A stretch of DNA of 27,090 bases from Oscillospiraceae bacterium (GCA_904501855.1 CAJGCI010000008.1:1-27090); one strand, 5' to 3'. Shown: positions 13,867 through 22,298, counted from the stretch's first letter. Notes: generated by a model from the sequence alone, not told the origin. Numbers and translations are program-made.

Positions 13867-14961
13867 TCAGGCCAGCAGAGGCTGTTCGTATTCAAAAAGT
13901 AGAGCATTGATCTCCATAATGTCATAGATCTGATGCTCGATACAGTACCGCACGATCAGGTCAAATACGCGGCTGGGGGAAAAGGCCAGCTCTGCGCGGG
14001 ACAGAAGATCCACCGTCTGATCCATATTCAGTTCCAGCGCGACGGCCAGTGCCAGTGCGGTCTTCTTGCTGGGATGATAGTCTGGATTGCAGCGGATCTT
14101 GGAAAACAGCTTGCGGTCCACATTTGCTTTCTTATAGACTTCCGTATCCGTCATTTCCCGTTCATCGATAAAGCGGAGCAGCATCTCCTGAAAACTCTCT
14201 CCGACACTGATGTCAAGTTGCTCCTCCAGATCCGGAAATTCGCCCGTAACGGACTCAACGACCCCGGTGTCCGCCATGATGCTCTCATCCGGACGGACTG
14301 TTTCCTCTCCGGTCCCTTTCTCTTTATGTTCGAGCAGTTTTCTCCGACGCGCTTTTGGGGCTGCCTCTGGCCTGCCATAGGATGGCGCCATGCCTCCATA
14401 GGAGAAGGGATGCTCCTCACCCCATTTTTCTTCAACATAGTGGTCTTCCACATACTGTTTTACATCATCCAATATCTCGGAGGACAGCCGGAACGCATCT
14501 TTATTGAATACTGTCAGGATGACGTTCATCTCCGATTCCCGGCAAAAGTCCCGGATCGTATCCATCGCGACCTGCAGGGCCTGTTCTTTGGGGAACCCAT
14601 ATGTTCCTGCCGAGATAAGAGGAAATGCGATGCTTTCACAGTGGAGTGTCTCCGCCAGATACAGAGATTTCCGGTAACAGGAAGCCAGAGTCTCCATTTC
14701 TCCCGCTTCTCCCCCCTGCCAAACAGGCCCAACGGTATGAATGATATATTTGGCATGGAGAGCCAGCGCCGGCGTCACTGCCGCCTCGCCCGGTGTGATT
14801 CTGCCGATCTTCTTGCGCTCTTCCAGCAGCTGTGCTTCTCCTGCCGCCCGGTAGATCGCATAGTCCGTCCCTTCCCCGTAAAGAGGCTCGGGATTCGCGG
14901 TATTGACGATGGCATCTGCCTGAACTTTTATAATGTCCTGTCGAATAATCGTAAATGGCAT
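13867..14961 (-). CDS. Macro-domain protein with C-terminal helical/HTH-like domain
   Basis: 364 residues, GGAG upstream of the ATG. Residues 1-160 are a macro domain, which binds ADP-ribose or removes it (or O-acetyl-ADP-ribose groups) from targets: DAIVNTANPEPLYGEGTDYAI (15-35), IIHTVGPVW and the phosphate loop ISAGTYGFP. The usual GGGVD loop reads GEGTD. A charged linker (about 165-250) is followed by a compact helical domain (255-364) with DTEVYKKANVDRKLFSKIR and KKTALALAVALEL, similar to an XRE-type HTH. This fusion occurs in other Firmicutes. The gene starts 17 bases past the asparaginase terminator and precedes the vWA gene, suggesting an ADP-ribose-linked stress or regulatory pair. 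The target is unknown. Confidence 0.88.
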   Translation of the reverse strand: MPFTIIRQDIIKVQADAIVNTANPEPLYGEGTDYAIYRAAGEAQLLEERKKIGRITPGEAAVTPALALHAKYIIHTVGPVWQGGEAGEMETLASCYRKSLYLAETLHCESIAFPLISAGTYGFPKEQALQVAMDTIRDFCRESEMNVILTVFNKDAFRLSSEILDDVKQYVEDHYVEEKWGEEHPFSYGGMAPSYGRPEAAPKARRRKLLEHKEKGTGEETVRPDESIMADTGVVESVTGEFPDLEEQLDISVGESFQEMLLRFIDEREMTDTEVYKKANVDRKLFSKIRCNPDYHPSKKTALALAVALELNMDQTVDLLSRAELAFSPSRVFDLIVRYCIEHQIYDIMEINALLFEYEQPLLA

Positions 14962-14977
14962 TCGTGATTCTCCTTCT

Positions 14978-15019
14978 AAAAAACCGGATCTCCTGCATCT
15001 TTCGCACTGGAGCTCCGGT
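14978..15019 (-). terminator. Intrinsic terminator of the asparaginase gene
   Basis: On the - strand an 11-bp stem with one G/A mismatch (15009-15019 with 14983-14993) and a 15-base loop is followed by six T (14978-14983). It ends 17 bases before the macro-gene ATG, so that gene has little room for a separate promoter. Confidence 0.82.
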
Positions 15020-15027
15020 TTCTTTCT

Positions 15028-16056
15028 TTACTGTTCTGAGTATTCTCCGTCCATAGGCGAAAACAGCATATCATGATTGATGGTCTGATAAAACAGTTCC
15101 CGGAACTTCTCAGGATCTTTGGACTGTCCCAGGATCCACATGGTCTTGGCAATGGTGGACTCCAGAGTCATGTCATAGGATTCCGGAAGCCGGTAGGTGT
15201 TTTTAACAATCTGGCCAACCCGATAAACCGACATATCGCTGCCCTCATGAGTGACCTGCGTTGCCATCACGATCAGCTTTCCTGCATCCACGAAACGGCG
15301 GATCTGTTCCTGGAAACAGTCATCTCCATACGTGGGAATTCCTCCCACTCCAAAGGATTCGATGATTACGGCATCGTATGTGTCAATCAGATTCTCCAGC
15401 ACCTTTCCGTCACTTCCCGGAATCAGCTTCAGCAGGAACACCCGGGAATCCATCTCATGGTAAAACTTCTCCGGTTCGGAAAGAAGTTCTTTATCATCGA
15501 TATAAAAAACGATCCTCTGATCCTGAATGATTGCGATAGCCGGATAGTTGATACTGGAAAAAGCGTTAAAGCTTTTTGTCCTCTCCTTTTTTGCCCGAGT
15601 CCCGGATATCGCCGCACCGCCGAAAACGATGTTCACGCCGTGAGCGCGGTTATCGCAGGCAAAACGGATGCTGTCCAGAAGGTTCGCTCTCGCATCGGTA
15701 ATGGCAAGATCGATAGGCCGCTGCGCACCGGTCACCACGACTGGCTTGCGGTTGTTTTGTATCAGATAGGACAGCGCTGCCGAGGTATAGGCCATGGTAT
15801 CCGTTCCATGACATACCACGAAGCCGTCATAACGGCCGTAGTTTTCTTCGATGATTTTCTCCAGCTGAAGCCAGTGTTCCCGGCGCACATTGGTACTGTC
15901 CAGATTGAATGGCTGGACCGCCTCAATCTTGCAGAGCTTTTCCGCTTCCGGAACATAGGAAAGAAGTTCTTCTGGAGAGATCCTTGGGGAAAGCCCGTCC
16001 TGAGTGGATTTGGATGCGATTGTTCCGCCGGTGGCGATAAGAAGTATCTTTTTCAT
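15028..16056 (-). CDS. L-asparaginase
   Basis: 342 residues from the ATG at 16056, preceded by GAGAGG; an in-frame ATG at 16092 would add 12 residues without family resemblance. It hydrolyses asparagine to aspartate and ammonia. Catalytic motif one is ATGGTIASK (N-terminal threonine) and motif two is CHGTDTMAYTSAAL (second threonine and aspartate), with VVVTGAQRP following. No signal peptide is present, which suggests the cytoplasmic type I enzyme. It is a single-gene unit with a terminator, divergent from the small membrane-protein gene. Confidence 0.95.
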   Translation of the reverse strand: MKKILLIATGGTIASKSTQDGLSPRISPEELLSYVPEAEKLCKIEAVQPFNLDSTNVRREHWLQLEKIIEENYGRYDGFVVCHGTDTMAYTSAALSYLIQNNRKPVVVTGAQRPIDLAITDARANLLDSIRFACDNRAHGVNIVFGGAAISGTRAKKERTKSFNAFSSINYPAIAIIQDQRIVFYIDDKELLSEPEKFYHEMDSRVFLLKLIPGSDGKVLENLIDTYDAVIIESFGVGGIPTYGDDCFQEQIRRFVDAGKLIVMATQVTHEGSDMSVYRVGQIVKNTYRLPESYDMTLESTIAKTMWILGQSKDPEKFRELFYQTINHDMLFSPMDGEYSEQ

Positions 16057-16157
16057 GGGTGCCTCTCTAATGTGATTTCCGCCATTTAGCATGCCACAAT
16101 TTGCACAAAAAAGGAAGTGCTATTTTTGCGTGAAGACCTTGTTTTTTTCTGGAGATA

Positions 16158-16186
16158 TTGCGTCTCTTTTGGGGAAACTCTATAAT
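16158..16186 (+). promoter_or_regulatory. Promoter of the 81-residue protein gene
   Basis: TTGCGT (16158-16163) and a perfect TATAAT (16181-16186) are separated by 17 bases, 30 bases before the start codon. Confidence 0.7.
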
Positions 16187-16215
16187 AAAGTCAATAAACA
16201 ATTGGAGGTGTTCTT

Positions 16216-16461
16216 ATGAATAAGATCCTGAACGATCCCAATGGAAAAGCAATCTGCGTCCTGCTTTATTCGATTGGTGCATTTTGTATGGCAAAGAAAA
16301 AACCTATGCCTCTCCTGCTTTTGATGGGCACTCACGCACTGGAATTTCTGGTCATTGGATGGAAAGTCGCCAAAGATCATGACATTCCTGTTTCTGAGGC
16401 ACTTCCCAACTGTCTGGCCTTCGGTTTTACCTGGTGGCTTCCAATCAAGAAAGGCGAATAA
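16216..16461 (+). CDS. Small membrane protein of unknown function (81 residues)
   Basis: The ATG has GGAGGTG upstream, a near-consensus promoter lies at 16158-16186 and a terminator follows, so this is a real monocistronic gene. Hydrophobic segments lie at about 10-24, 30-48 and 60-75, separated by short basic loops (AKKKP, a C-terminal KKGE), giving two or three membrane helices. The end GFTWWLPIKK is distinctive. It has a general look of small multi-helix proteins such as the Erg28/TMEM type, but I cannot assign a family. Flanking genes run on the other strand and give no functional link. Confidence 0.8.
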   Translation: MNKILNDPNGKAICVLLYSIGAFCMAKKKPMPLLLLMGTHALEFLVIGWKVAKDHDIPVSEALPNCLAFGFTWWLPIKKGE

Positions 16462-16467
16462 CGATTC

Positions 16468-16495
16468 AAATCCCCTGACGATCGTCAGGGGATTT
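16468..16495 (+). terminator. Bidirectional terminator-like palindrome
   Basis: A perfect 28-base palindrome centred on GATC, with arms AAATCCCCTGACG. It lies 6 bases after the + strand stop and 2 bases after the stop of the convergent substrate-binding gene. The T runs are only ATTT on each side, so strength is moderate. Confidence 0.75.
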
Positions 16496-16497
16496 CA

Positions 16498-18165
16498 CTA
16501 TTTGGCTCCCCGTTCCCGGTTCACCGTCACTTTATTATAGATGGTTATATCGTTTCCAAGCCAGGCGGGAACGAAATTCTTGACCGCGGCATTCACCGCG
16601 AACAGATGGTTTCTGGAATACAGTGGAATCCATGCCGTGTCGTCCTGTACGATCTGCTTTTCCAGTGCATGGTACTCTTCCATTCTTTCGTCCGCGTCCA
16701 CGATGGTGCGGGCCTTTTTAACTCTGGTGATCACTGCACGGTTCTGATAGCACAGACCGTACGAGCGCGAGGTTTCCTCGCTTCCGAAAAACGGCTCCAG
16801 ATACGCGCTGGGATCGTTGATGTCTCCGACTCCGGTACCGCGGAAGATCGACAGATTTCCTTCGACCCGTTCTTTACCAAACTGTTTCAGGGAGAGTTTT
16901 TTGATCTTAACCTTAAACCCGAGTTCCTCCCACTGTTCCTTCAGGAGCTGATAGAGCTTCACTTCCGTATCATTGGCGCTCTCCGGACAGCAGATCCGGA
17001 TTTCAAGATCTTCGGGATCCTTTTCTTTCAGCAGTTTTTCTGCTTCCTTCTTGTCATATGGGATCTCTTCCATCTCGGCGTCATATCCGATCACACCCGG
17101 AGGAATGATTCCATGAATCAGGGTCCCTTCTCCATCATACAGCTTTTCCAGCAGCGTCTTCCGATCCGTGCCGATCTGCAGTGCCCTGCGGATCTCCGGG
17201 TCTTTTAGCACGTCATCGCTTTCGTTGAGCACAATGAAGTGGATCTCCTCTCTGGGTGCTCGAACGATGGTCTCTGCCATACCCTCTTCCTTCAGGAAGG
17301 ATTCCTGTTGGGAATAGATCCGGTCCAGATCCAGAACATCCAGTTCTCCGCCTTCAAACAAATCCCGGCAATGTTCTTCATCCTCTACGTTCAGAAGCAC
17401 CAGTCCTGCACAGGACGGCTCCCCTTTCCAGCAGCCTTCGTAGGCAGACACCACCATTTTCGTGGAATAGTCCCAGCCGTCAAATCGGAAAAAACCGGAT
17501 CCCGGCGTTTCCTCTGGAATCTGGCCGAAATATTTTCCCGCTTTTTTCACACTTTTCCTGTTTACGATGGACGCAGCCGGAGATGCCAGTTTTGCCAGGA
17601 AAGAGCCGTCCGCTTCGGTCAGCGTGATCTTCAGACTGTAATCTCCGAGGATCTCGATGCCGGAAAGATGCTTCTCGGTTTTTTCCTGCAGTTCTTTCAC
17701 GCCCGCAATATTTTCAAGCAGTGGTGCTCCTGTGCATTCCGGTTCCGTGAGGATACGCTCATAGGAGTAACGGATGTCGTTTGCCGTCAGCGGTTGTCCG
17801 TCATGGAAGCGCACCGTATCATTTAATGCAAACTGATACGTTTTCCCATCAGAGGAGACCATCCACGACTTTGCTATGGACGGCACGATCTCTGAAGTCC
17901 CGTCTGCGTTCTCCTGCAGTTCCACCAGACGGTCAAACACATTCATGGTCAGGAGATTGCTGGCTCCGGCTTTTTGCGGATCCAGTGTCCCCGGGGTATT
18001 CATAACCAGTCTCAGATAGGACGTCGTATCGCGACCCTCCTCCGGATCCGATACGGTTGTAACGGTACTGGGTGCATTGGAAGGGACCTCCATCGGGCGT
18101 CCGCATCCTGCCAGCACTGCTGCAAGGATCGTGACGATCAGAATCAGTGATATTTCTTTTCGCAT
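16498..18165 (-). CDS. Oligopeptide/dipeptide ABC transporter substrate-binding lipoprotein (family 5)
   Basis: 555 residues from the ATG at 18165, with AAGGGA upstream; a longer frame from 18207 would put 14 residues before the signal peptide. The lipoprotein signal has a hydrophobic stretch at 5-20 and lipobox LAGC with Cys21. The family 5 (OppA/DppA) signature VRFHDGQPLTANDIRYSYERI lies near 110-130. The mature protein would be anchored outside the membrane and deliver peptides or similar solutes to an ABC permease. No permease or ATPase gene is adjacent, so it is an orphan binding protein. It starts 11 bases after the arsC-like gene and is probably co-transcribed. Confidence 0.93.
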   Translation of the reverse strand: MRKEISLILIVTILAAVLAGCGRPMEVPSNAPSTVTTVSDPEEGRDTTSYLRLVMNTPGTLDPQKAGASNLLTMNVFDRLVELQENADGTSEIVPSIAKSWMVSSDGKTYQFALNDTVRFHDGQPLTANDIRYSYERILTEPECTGAPLLENIAGVKELQEKTEKHLSGIEILGDYSLKITLTEADGSFLAKLASPAASIVNRKSVKKAGKYFGQIPEETPGSGFFRFDGWDYSTKMVVSAYEGCWKGEPSCAGLVLLNVEDEEHCRDLFEGGELDVLDLDRIYSQQESFLKEEGMAETIVRAPREEIHFIVLNESDDVLKDPEIRRALQIGTDRKTLLEKLYDGEGTLIHGIIPPGVIGYDAEMEEIPYDKKEAEKLLKEKDPEDLEIRICCPESANDTEVKLYQLLKEQWEELGFKVKIKKLSLKQFGKERVEGNLSIFRGTGVGDINDPSAYLEPFFGSEETSRSYGLCYQNRAVITRVKKARTIVDADERMEEYHALEKQIVQDDTAWIPLYSRNHLFAVNAAVKNFVPAWLGNDITIYNKVTVNRERGAK

Positions 18166-18176
18166 AATGGTTCCCT

Positions 18177-18536
18177 TCACTGTTTTCCTTGCAGTGCTTC
18201 TTCCCATTCCGCTTCTTTAAAGCCAACCAGAACGCCGTGCTCTCCTACAAGGATGGGCCGTTTTACCAGCATTCCGTCCGTAGCCAGCAGGCGGATCTGT
18301 TCTTCTATGGACATGCCGGGAAGTTTTTTTGACAGCTCCATATCCTTGTACAGTTTTCCGCTGGTATTGAAAAACTTCCTGGAAGGCAGCCCGCTCTTCT
18401 CGATCCACGAGCTCAGTTCCTCCGCGGTAGGTTTCTCCGTTTTGATATCCCGCTCTTCATAAGGGATATTATGTTCTGTCAGATACTTCTTGGCTTTCTG
18501 GCAGGTCCCGCAGCGGGTATAGCAGATAAATTGCAT
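18177..18536 (-). CDS. ArsC/Spx-family thioredoxin-fold protein
   Basis: 119 residues, typical for the family. The N-terminus has CYTRCGTCQKAKKYL with cysteines 5, 9 and 12 (CGTC) in the thioredoxin-fold active-site position, then RDIKTEKPTAEEL and the later VKRPILV with its conserved Arg-Pro. The family includes glutaredoxin-type arsenate reductases and the RNA-polymerase-binding regulators Spx and MgsR. The motifs fit the enzyme-like YusI/ArsC group better than Spx, but this is not decisive. There is no arsenic-resistance gene nearby. A terminator ends about 25 bases before its start, and the binding-protein gene follows at once. Confidence 0.87.
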   Translation of the reverse strand: MQFICYTRCGTCQKAKKYLTEHNIPYEERDIKTEKPTAEELSSWIEKSGLPSRKFFNTSGKLYKDMELSKKLPGMSIEEQIRLLATDGMLVKRPILVGEHGVLVGFKEAEWEEALQGKQ

Positions 18537-18562
18537 AGTTTCTCACCATTCCTTGATTTATG

Positions 18563-18601
18563 AAAATAGAACCCGTTTTCCACATCTGGCCAACGGGTTC
18601 T
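18563..18601 (-). terminator. Intrinsic terminator of the DegV operon
   Basis: On the - strand a perfect 10-bp stem (18592-18601 with 18568-18577) and a 14-base loop, followed by ATTTTC. It ends about 26 bases before the arsC-like start codon. Confidence 0.75.
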
Positions 18602-18617
18602 TTTATTGCTGTTGGGG

Positions 18618-19487
18618 TCAGCGGTGATCCGCTTCGTAGAAGATCGCCACGGCGCCGGGTCCCAGATGTGATCCGGTGACACTTTCATACCACTCGATGA
18701 TGACATCATCCACTGCCGGGTTTTCAAGCATCTTTTCCGCCATATACTGAGCGCTCTCCTCGTCATCACAGTGTGCCACCGCGACCTGCTGATGGCTGTC
18801 CGGAAGCACGTGTGCATTAAATTCGTCCAGAAGTGCGTTCAATGCTGCCTTTTTGCCGCGGGATTTTCCGGCCTGAACGATATGGCCGTCGTCATCTCCG
18901 CGTAGAAGCGGACGGATCCCCAGTGCTTTACCGGCAACCGCGACCACGCCGGAAACACGTCCCGTGTGTTTCAGGTACATGATATCGTCTACCATGAATG
19001 AGCCACGCATACGGGGGACGAGATCCCGAAGCGTCTCTGCAACGGTCTCAATATCCTTTCCTTCCTCCCGCATGGCATATGCCCGCAGGACCGGCAGTCC
19101 TTCTCCCAGAGAGGCATTTTTTGTATCCACCAGTTCGATCTTTCGGTCCGGATATGCTTCCCTCAGCTCTTCTGCCGCCATTTCTGCATTGTTGAACGTG
19201 CTGCTGATACCGGAAGACATCCCGATATACAACAGATCGTTCCCTTCCTTCAGAAACGGCTCGAAAAACTCTTCAAATTCATTAAAGTTAATCAGGGAAG
19301 TCTTTACTTCCACATTGATTCGCATGGCCGCAAAAAATGCGCGGCGCTGTACTTCTTCTTCTAACAGGGTCTCCCGATACTCTTCTCCATCCATCGTATA
19401 GTGGAAAGGAAGAACTGGGATCTCCAGCTTTTTCACGAGTTCTCTTGGAATATTGCTGGAGGAATCCGTTGCAATAATATAACTCAT
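18618..19487 (-). CDS. DegV family fatty-acid-binding protein
   Basis: 289 residues from the ATG at 19487, with GAGGTG upstream; the open frame continues further but has no family resemblance there. The start MSYIIATDSSSNIP, then SLINFNEFEEFF, YIGMSSGISSTFNNA, DTKNASLGEG and the KHTGRVSG region are DegV hallmarks. DegV/FakB proteins hold a single fatty acid and present it to the kinase FakA, which feeds phospholipid synthesis. FakA is not in the window. It is the last gene of the operon with the DUF2461 and Na/Pi symporter genes, 23 bases after the former. Confidence 0.93.
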   Translation of the reverse strand: MSYIIATDSSSNIPRELVKKLEIPVLPFHYTMDGEEYRETLLEEEVQRRAFFAAMRINVEVKTSLINFNEFEEFFEPFLKEGNDLLYIGMSSGISSTFNNAEMAAEELREAYPDRKIELVDTKNASLGEGLPVLRAYAMREEGKDIETVAETLRDLVPRMRGSFMVDDIMYLKHTGRVSGVVAVAGKALGIRPLLRGDDDGHIVQAGKSRGKKAALNALLDEFNAHVLPDSHQQVAVAHCDDEESAQYMAEKMLENPAVDDVIIEWYESVTGSHLGPGAVAIFYEADHR

Positions 19488-19510
19488 CACGCACCTCGAT
19501 TCCAAACAGT

Positions 19511-20194
19511 TTAACGATAGGGTTCCGGTGGACAGTGGGCCATAAAGTAATCGTACAGGGGAACCAGAGCAGCGAATTCTTCCGCTAGGATCGCAGGAAA
19601 CTCCGGCTTGTACAGATCTCCGCCGAATTCGCGGGCACAAATCACCTGAACCTGTCGCTGATTGTACCACGGATTGAGCCTTTTTCCCATATCTTTTTTG
19701 GGTCGCTTATACATGGGACCTGCAATCTCCAGTTCCGGATGCTGGTCAAGATCATCCAAGATCCGTTCAAAAGCTGCGGGATTTGCCTCAATGCTGTCCC
19801 GCCACGCCTGCGTCTGTTCTGCTGATGCATTGTAAAATCCCATTCCGAAATTGTACTCCACGGGATTGATCTCGAACCAGAATGCCGGGCCTCTCATGGA
19901 TCCCTTCCAGGTCTTCAGTGTAAACCAGAGAGCATCCTTGTAGGGCCCTCTCCCATACAGCCGGCGGGCATCCCGATAGATCCGGGATACATGAAGATCA
20001 AACTCCTTATCCGGATACATCTTCTGCAGTTCTTCCGTCGTTTCCCGCGCCAGCGCCTTGAACGGCTCATACACGGTATTCTCAAAGATCTCTTTCCGGG
20101 GTTTAAACCAGCTTCTGTCATTATTGAACTTCAGTTCCATCAAAAACCGGCTGGCTTCCGGTGTAAAACCAATAAACGGAGTGTTTGCTTTCAT
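19511..20194 (-). CDS. DUF2461 family protein
   Basis: 227 residues. It begins with PFIGFTPEASRFLMELKFNNDRSWF, and the middle has HVSRIYRDARRLYGRGPYKDALWF and WFEINP, all typical of DUF2461 (TIGR02453). It is cytoplasmic with no signal peptide. The biochemical role of the family is not established. Its ATG overlaps the stop of the Na/Pi symporter gene by 4 bases (ATGA), so the two are translationally coupled. Confidence 0.88.
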   Translation of the reverse strand: MKANTPFIGFTPEASRFLMELKFNNDRSWFKPRKEIFENTVYEPFKALARETTEELQKMYPDKEFDLHVSRIYRDARRLYGRGPYKDALWFTLKTWKGSMRGPAFWFEINPVEYNFGMGFYNASAEQTQAWRDSIEANPAAFERILDDLDQHPELEIAGPMYKRPKKDMGKRLNPWYNQRQVQVICAREFGGDLYKPEFPAILAEEFAALVPLYDYFMAHCPPEPYR

Positions 20195-21969
20195 TCGCCA
20201 AGCTTATCCAGATTGTACTTTTCGCTGTATTCATTGAAATACTTGTCGAAAGAATGCGAATGCATGGCAAGTACTCCTTCCACGTAACTGTGGGCTTCGA
20301 ATTCACCGGACTGGATTTCGATCATTGCCACTGCGATATTGGAGCAGTGATCGGAGATTCTTTCATAGTTGGTGAGAACGTCATTATAGATAAATCCCTG
20401 TGTGACTCCGCAGAGACCTTTCTGCGCACGTTCCACATGATGCAGTTTCATCTCGCGGCAGAGATCATCGATGTGCTCTTCCAGCGGTTCAACATGATAG
20501 GCCAGCTCGATGTCATTATCGATGAATCCACCGATAGATATATCCAGAACTTCGGTAACTGCACTGCGGAGAACTCGGATCTCTTTCTTTGCCGGAGCCG
20601 AGAATTCCAGTCCTTTTTCATGCAGTTCCCGTGCACACTCGGCAAGATTCAGCGCATGATCGCTCATACGCTCAAAGTCCGTCAGAGAATGCAGATACTT
20701 CTGAACGGCTCCCGCCTGGTCCGGATCCAGCTCGTTGCTGTTGAGCCGCGAGATATAGGTCGTAAGCTTGTCTTCATAGGTGTCGATGATCTCTTCCTCG
20801 TCCACGACCCTCTTGAATCCCGCTTCCGTATACTCATCAAACAGTTTGATGGCTTCTGCGATATTGGTCTGAGCCCGGCACGCCATGGAAGTAACGGTAA
20901 GACGGACCTGCTCGATCGCCAGTGCCGGATACTGAAGGAAGCGTTCCTCCAGACGTTCGAAGTCCTCCCGGGACGCTGCTTCCTGTTCGTTGGGTTTGTC
21001 TTTGATCAGCACATCAACCAGTTTTTCCAGCTGGCCGACGAACGGCAACAGCACCAGGACCTTTACCGCTCGATAGATCGTGTTGACCAGTGCGATGAGG
21101 ACCATGGTCATTTTCCAGTCCATGAAGGAGAATCCTATGAAAGCATTGAGCAGATAGAATACGACTCCTACGATCGCTGCCCCGATCAGCTCTACAACAA
21201 GATAGATCCAGGCAGTACGTTTGCCGTCCACCGTGGCTCCGATAGAGGAAAGCAGCACAGGCGCCGCTGCACCGATGGCAATACCGAGGATAATGGGAAA
21301 TGAGTTGGCAAATGTCAGTGCTCCGGTAACCGCCAGCGCCTGAAGGATACCGACGGCTGCCGAAGCCGACTGAAGCACGGCGGTAATCAGCGCACCGACC
21401 AGAATACCCAGCAACGGATTGGAAAAGGTCGTCAGGGCATGGATAAATGCCTCGCTCTCCCTTAAAGGAGAAACCGCCGAGGACATTGCTGACATGCCGA
21501 ACATCAGGATGGCAAAACCCATGAGGATGCCACCAACATGCTGTTTAGATACGCTGTTGGAAAACATATACAGAACGATACCTACAACGGCCACTAATCC
21601 GGTAAGCGTGGAGGTCGACAGAAACTGCACCCATCCGGCACCGCCGCTGAGAGAGGACAGCGCCAGAACCCAGCCGGTAATACTGGTTCCCAGGATGGCG
21701 CCCAGAATGATTCCGATGGCCTGTTTGACCTTCATCATTCCGGAGTTTACAAAGCCGACGACCATGACGGACGTCGCCGAAGATGACTGGATAATTGCCG
21801 TGACCCCGGTTCCCAGCAGAAATCCCTTAAACGGATTGCTGGTTAGTGTATAAAGGATCAGCTCCAGTTTGTTTCCGGCGACTTTTTTCAGGCTGTCTCC
21901 CATCAGAGACATTCCGAACAGAAACAGCGCCACGCCGCCCAGCAGTGATATTACATCGAAAAGATCCAA
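20191..21969 (-). CDS. Na/Pi cotransporter family protein with PhoU-like C-terminal domain
   Basis: 592 residues with a TTG start; AAAGGCGGG lies upstream and the N-terminus (LLGGVALFLFGMSLMG) matches the family at this point, while the next ATG at residue 20 would cut the first helix. The membrane half (1-320) has the inverted repeat of NptA/SLC34-type transporters with QSSSATSV (61-68) and QSASAAVG (200-207). Residues 340-560 are a helical PhoU-like domain with ESR/EHI and D-rich positions. Such proteins are thought to move phosphate with sodium, and the PhoU-like part may regulate. First gene of the operon that continues with the DUF2461 protein and DegV. Confidence 0.93.
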   Translation of the reverse strand: MDLFDVISLLGGVALFLFGMSLMGDSLKKVAGNKLELILYTLTSNPFKGFLLGTGVTAIIQSSSATSVMVVGFVNSGMMKVKQAIGIILGAILGTSITGWVLALSSLSGGAGWVQFLSTSTLTGLVAVVGIVLYMFSNSVSKQHVGGILMGFAILMFGMSAMSSAVSPLRESEAFIHALTTFSNPLLGILVGALITAVLQSASAAVGILQALAVTGALTFANSFPIILGIAIGAAAPVLLSSIGATVDGKRTAWIYLVVELIGAAIVGVVFYLLNAFIGFSFMDWKMTMVLIALVNTIYRAVKVLVLLPFVGQLEKLVDVLIKDKPNEQEAASREDFERLEERFLQYPALAIEQVRLTVTSMACRAQTNIAEAIKLFDEYTEAGFKRVVDEEEIIDTYEDKLTTYISRLNSNELDPDQAGAVQKYLHSLTDFERMSDHALNLAECARELHEKGLEFSAPAKKEIRVLRSAVTEVLDISIGGFIDNDIELAYHVEPLEEHIDDLCREMKLHHVERAQKGLCGVTQGFIYNDVLTNYERISDHCSNIAVAMIEIQSGEFEAHSYVEGVLAMHSHSFDKYFNEYSEKYNLDKLGE

Positions 21970-22099
21970 ACAAATCCCGCCTTTCCAGCGAAAAAATAAT
22001 ATCTTTTACCGCAATAATTTTATCTCATTTCCATGTAGAAGACTAGCTTTTTTTCCTCTCTTTTCTGCTTTAATTTTTCTCCTGAAGCATGCAGCCTTT

Positions 22100-22108
22100 T
22101 GTATACCA
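22100..22108 (-). promoter_or_regulatory. Candidate extended -10 promoter of the Na/Pi symporter operon
   Basis: On the - strand TGGTATACA (TGn plus TATACA) lies about 130 bases before the TTG start. No clear -35 box at 17 bases. The leader would be long and A+T-rich. Confidence 0.35.
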
Positions 22109-22192
22109 TGACAATACCACTTCCTGTGAATGGAATTTCTTTTTTTCCGAATTCTCTTCCTGTTAAAACTTGCTATTATTTTGAATTTCAGG

Positions 22193-22222
22193 TTGCCGCA
22201 GTTATTATAAATATGATATACT
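22193..22222 (+). promoter_or_regulatory. Promoter of the TetR gene
   Basis: TTGCCG (22193-22198) and TATACT (22217-22222), spacing 18, with TG one base upstream of the -10 box (extended -10). It lies 76 bases before the start codon. Confidence 0.65.
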
Positions 22223-22230
22223 GCTTTTAA

Positions 22231-22270
22231 GTCGGTTTGGATTCGACTCGGAACAAACCACCGTGAATCC
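22231..22270 (+). promoter_or_regulatory. Overlapping inverted repeats in the TetR leader
   Basis: GGTTTG (22234-22239) pairs with CAAACC (22254-22259), and GGATTC (22239-22244) with GAATCC (22265-22270). The two pairs are interleaved, so they form alternatives or a pseudoknot rather than nested stems. The element begins near the expected transcription start, where a TetR dimer often binds its own gene. Confidence 0.4.
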
Positions 22271-22298
22271 CAAGATTTATTTATGAGGAGAAATGATA

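Larger units (their letters stand above)
21970..22298. other. Divergent intergenic region between Na/Pi symporter and TetR genes
   Basis: These 329 bases hold no convincing gene. The part at 21990-22190 is A+T-rich with pyrimidine-rich tracts on the + strand (purine-rich on the other). It contains an outward promoter candidate on each strand and the repeat-rich TetR leader, listed separately. Confidence 0.7.

Noticed and set aside
13933..16089. 344- and 338-codon + strand frames over the macro and asparaginase genes
   Set aside because: Both are mirror frames of well-recognised - strand genes.
18177..18536. Calling the thioredoxin-fold protein Spx or a true arsenate reductase
   Set aside because: The CGTC site and later motifs fit the broad ArsC/Spx family, and there is no ars operon or clear Spx-specific feature to decide.
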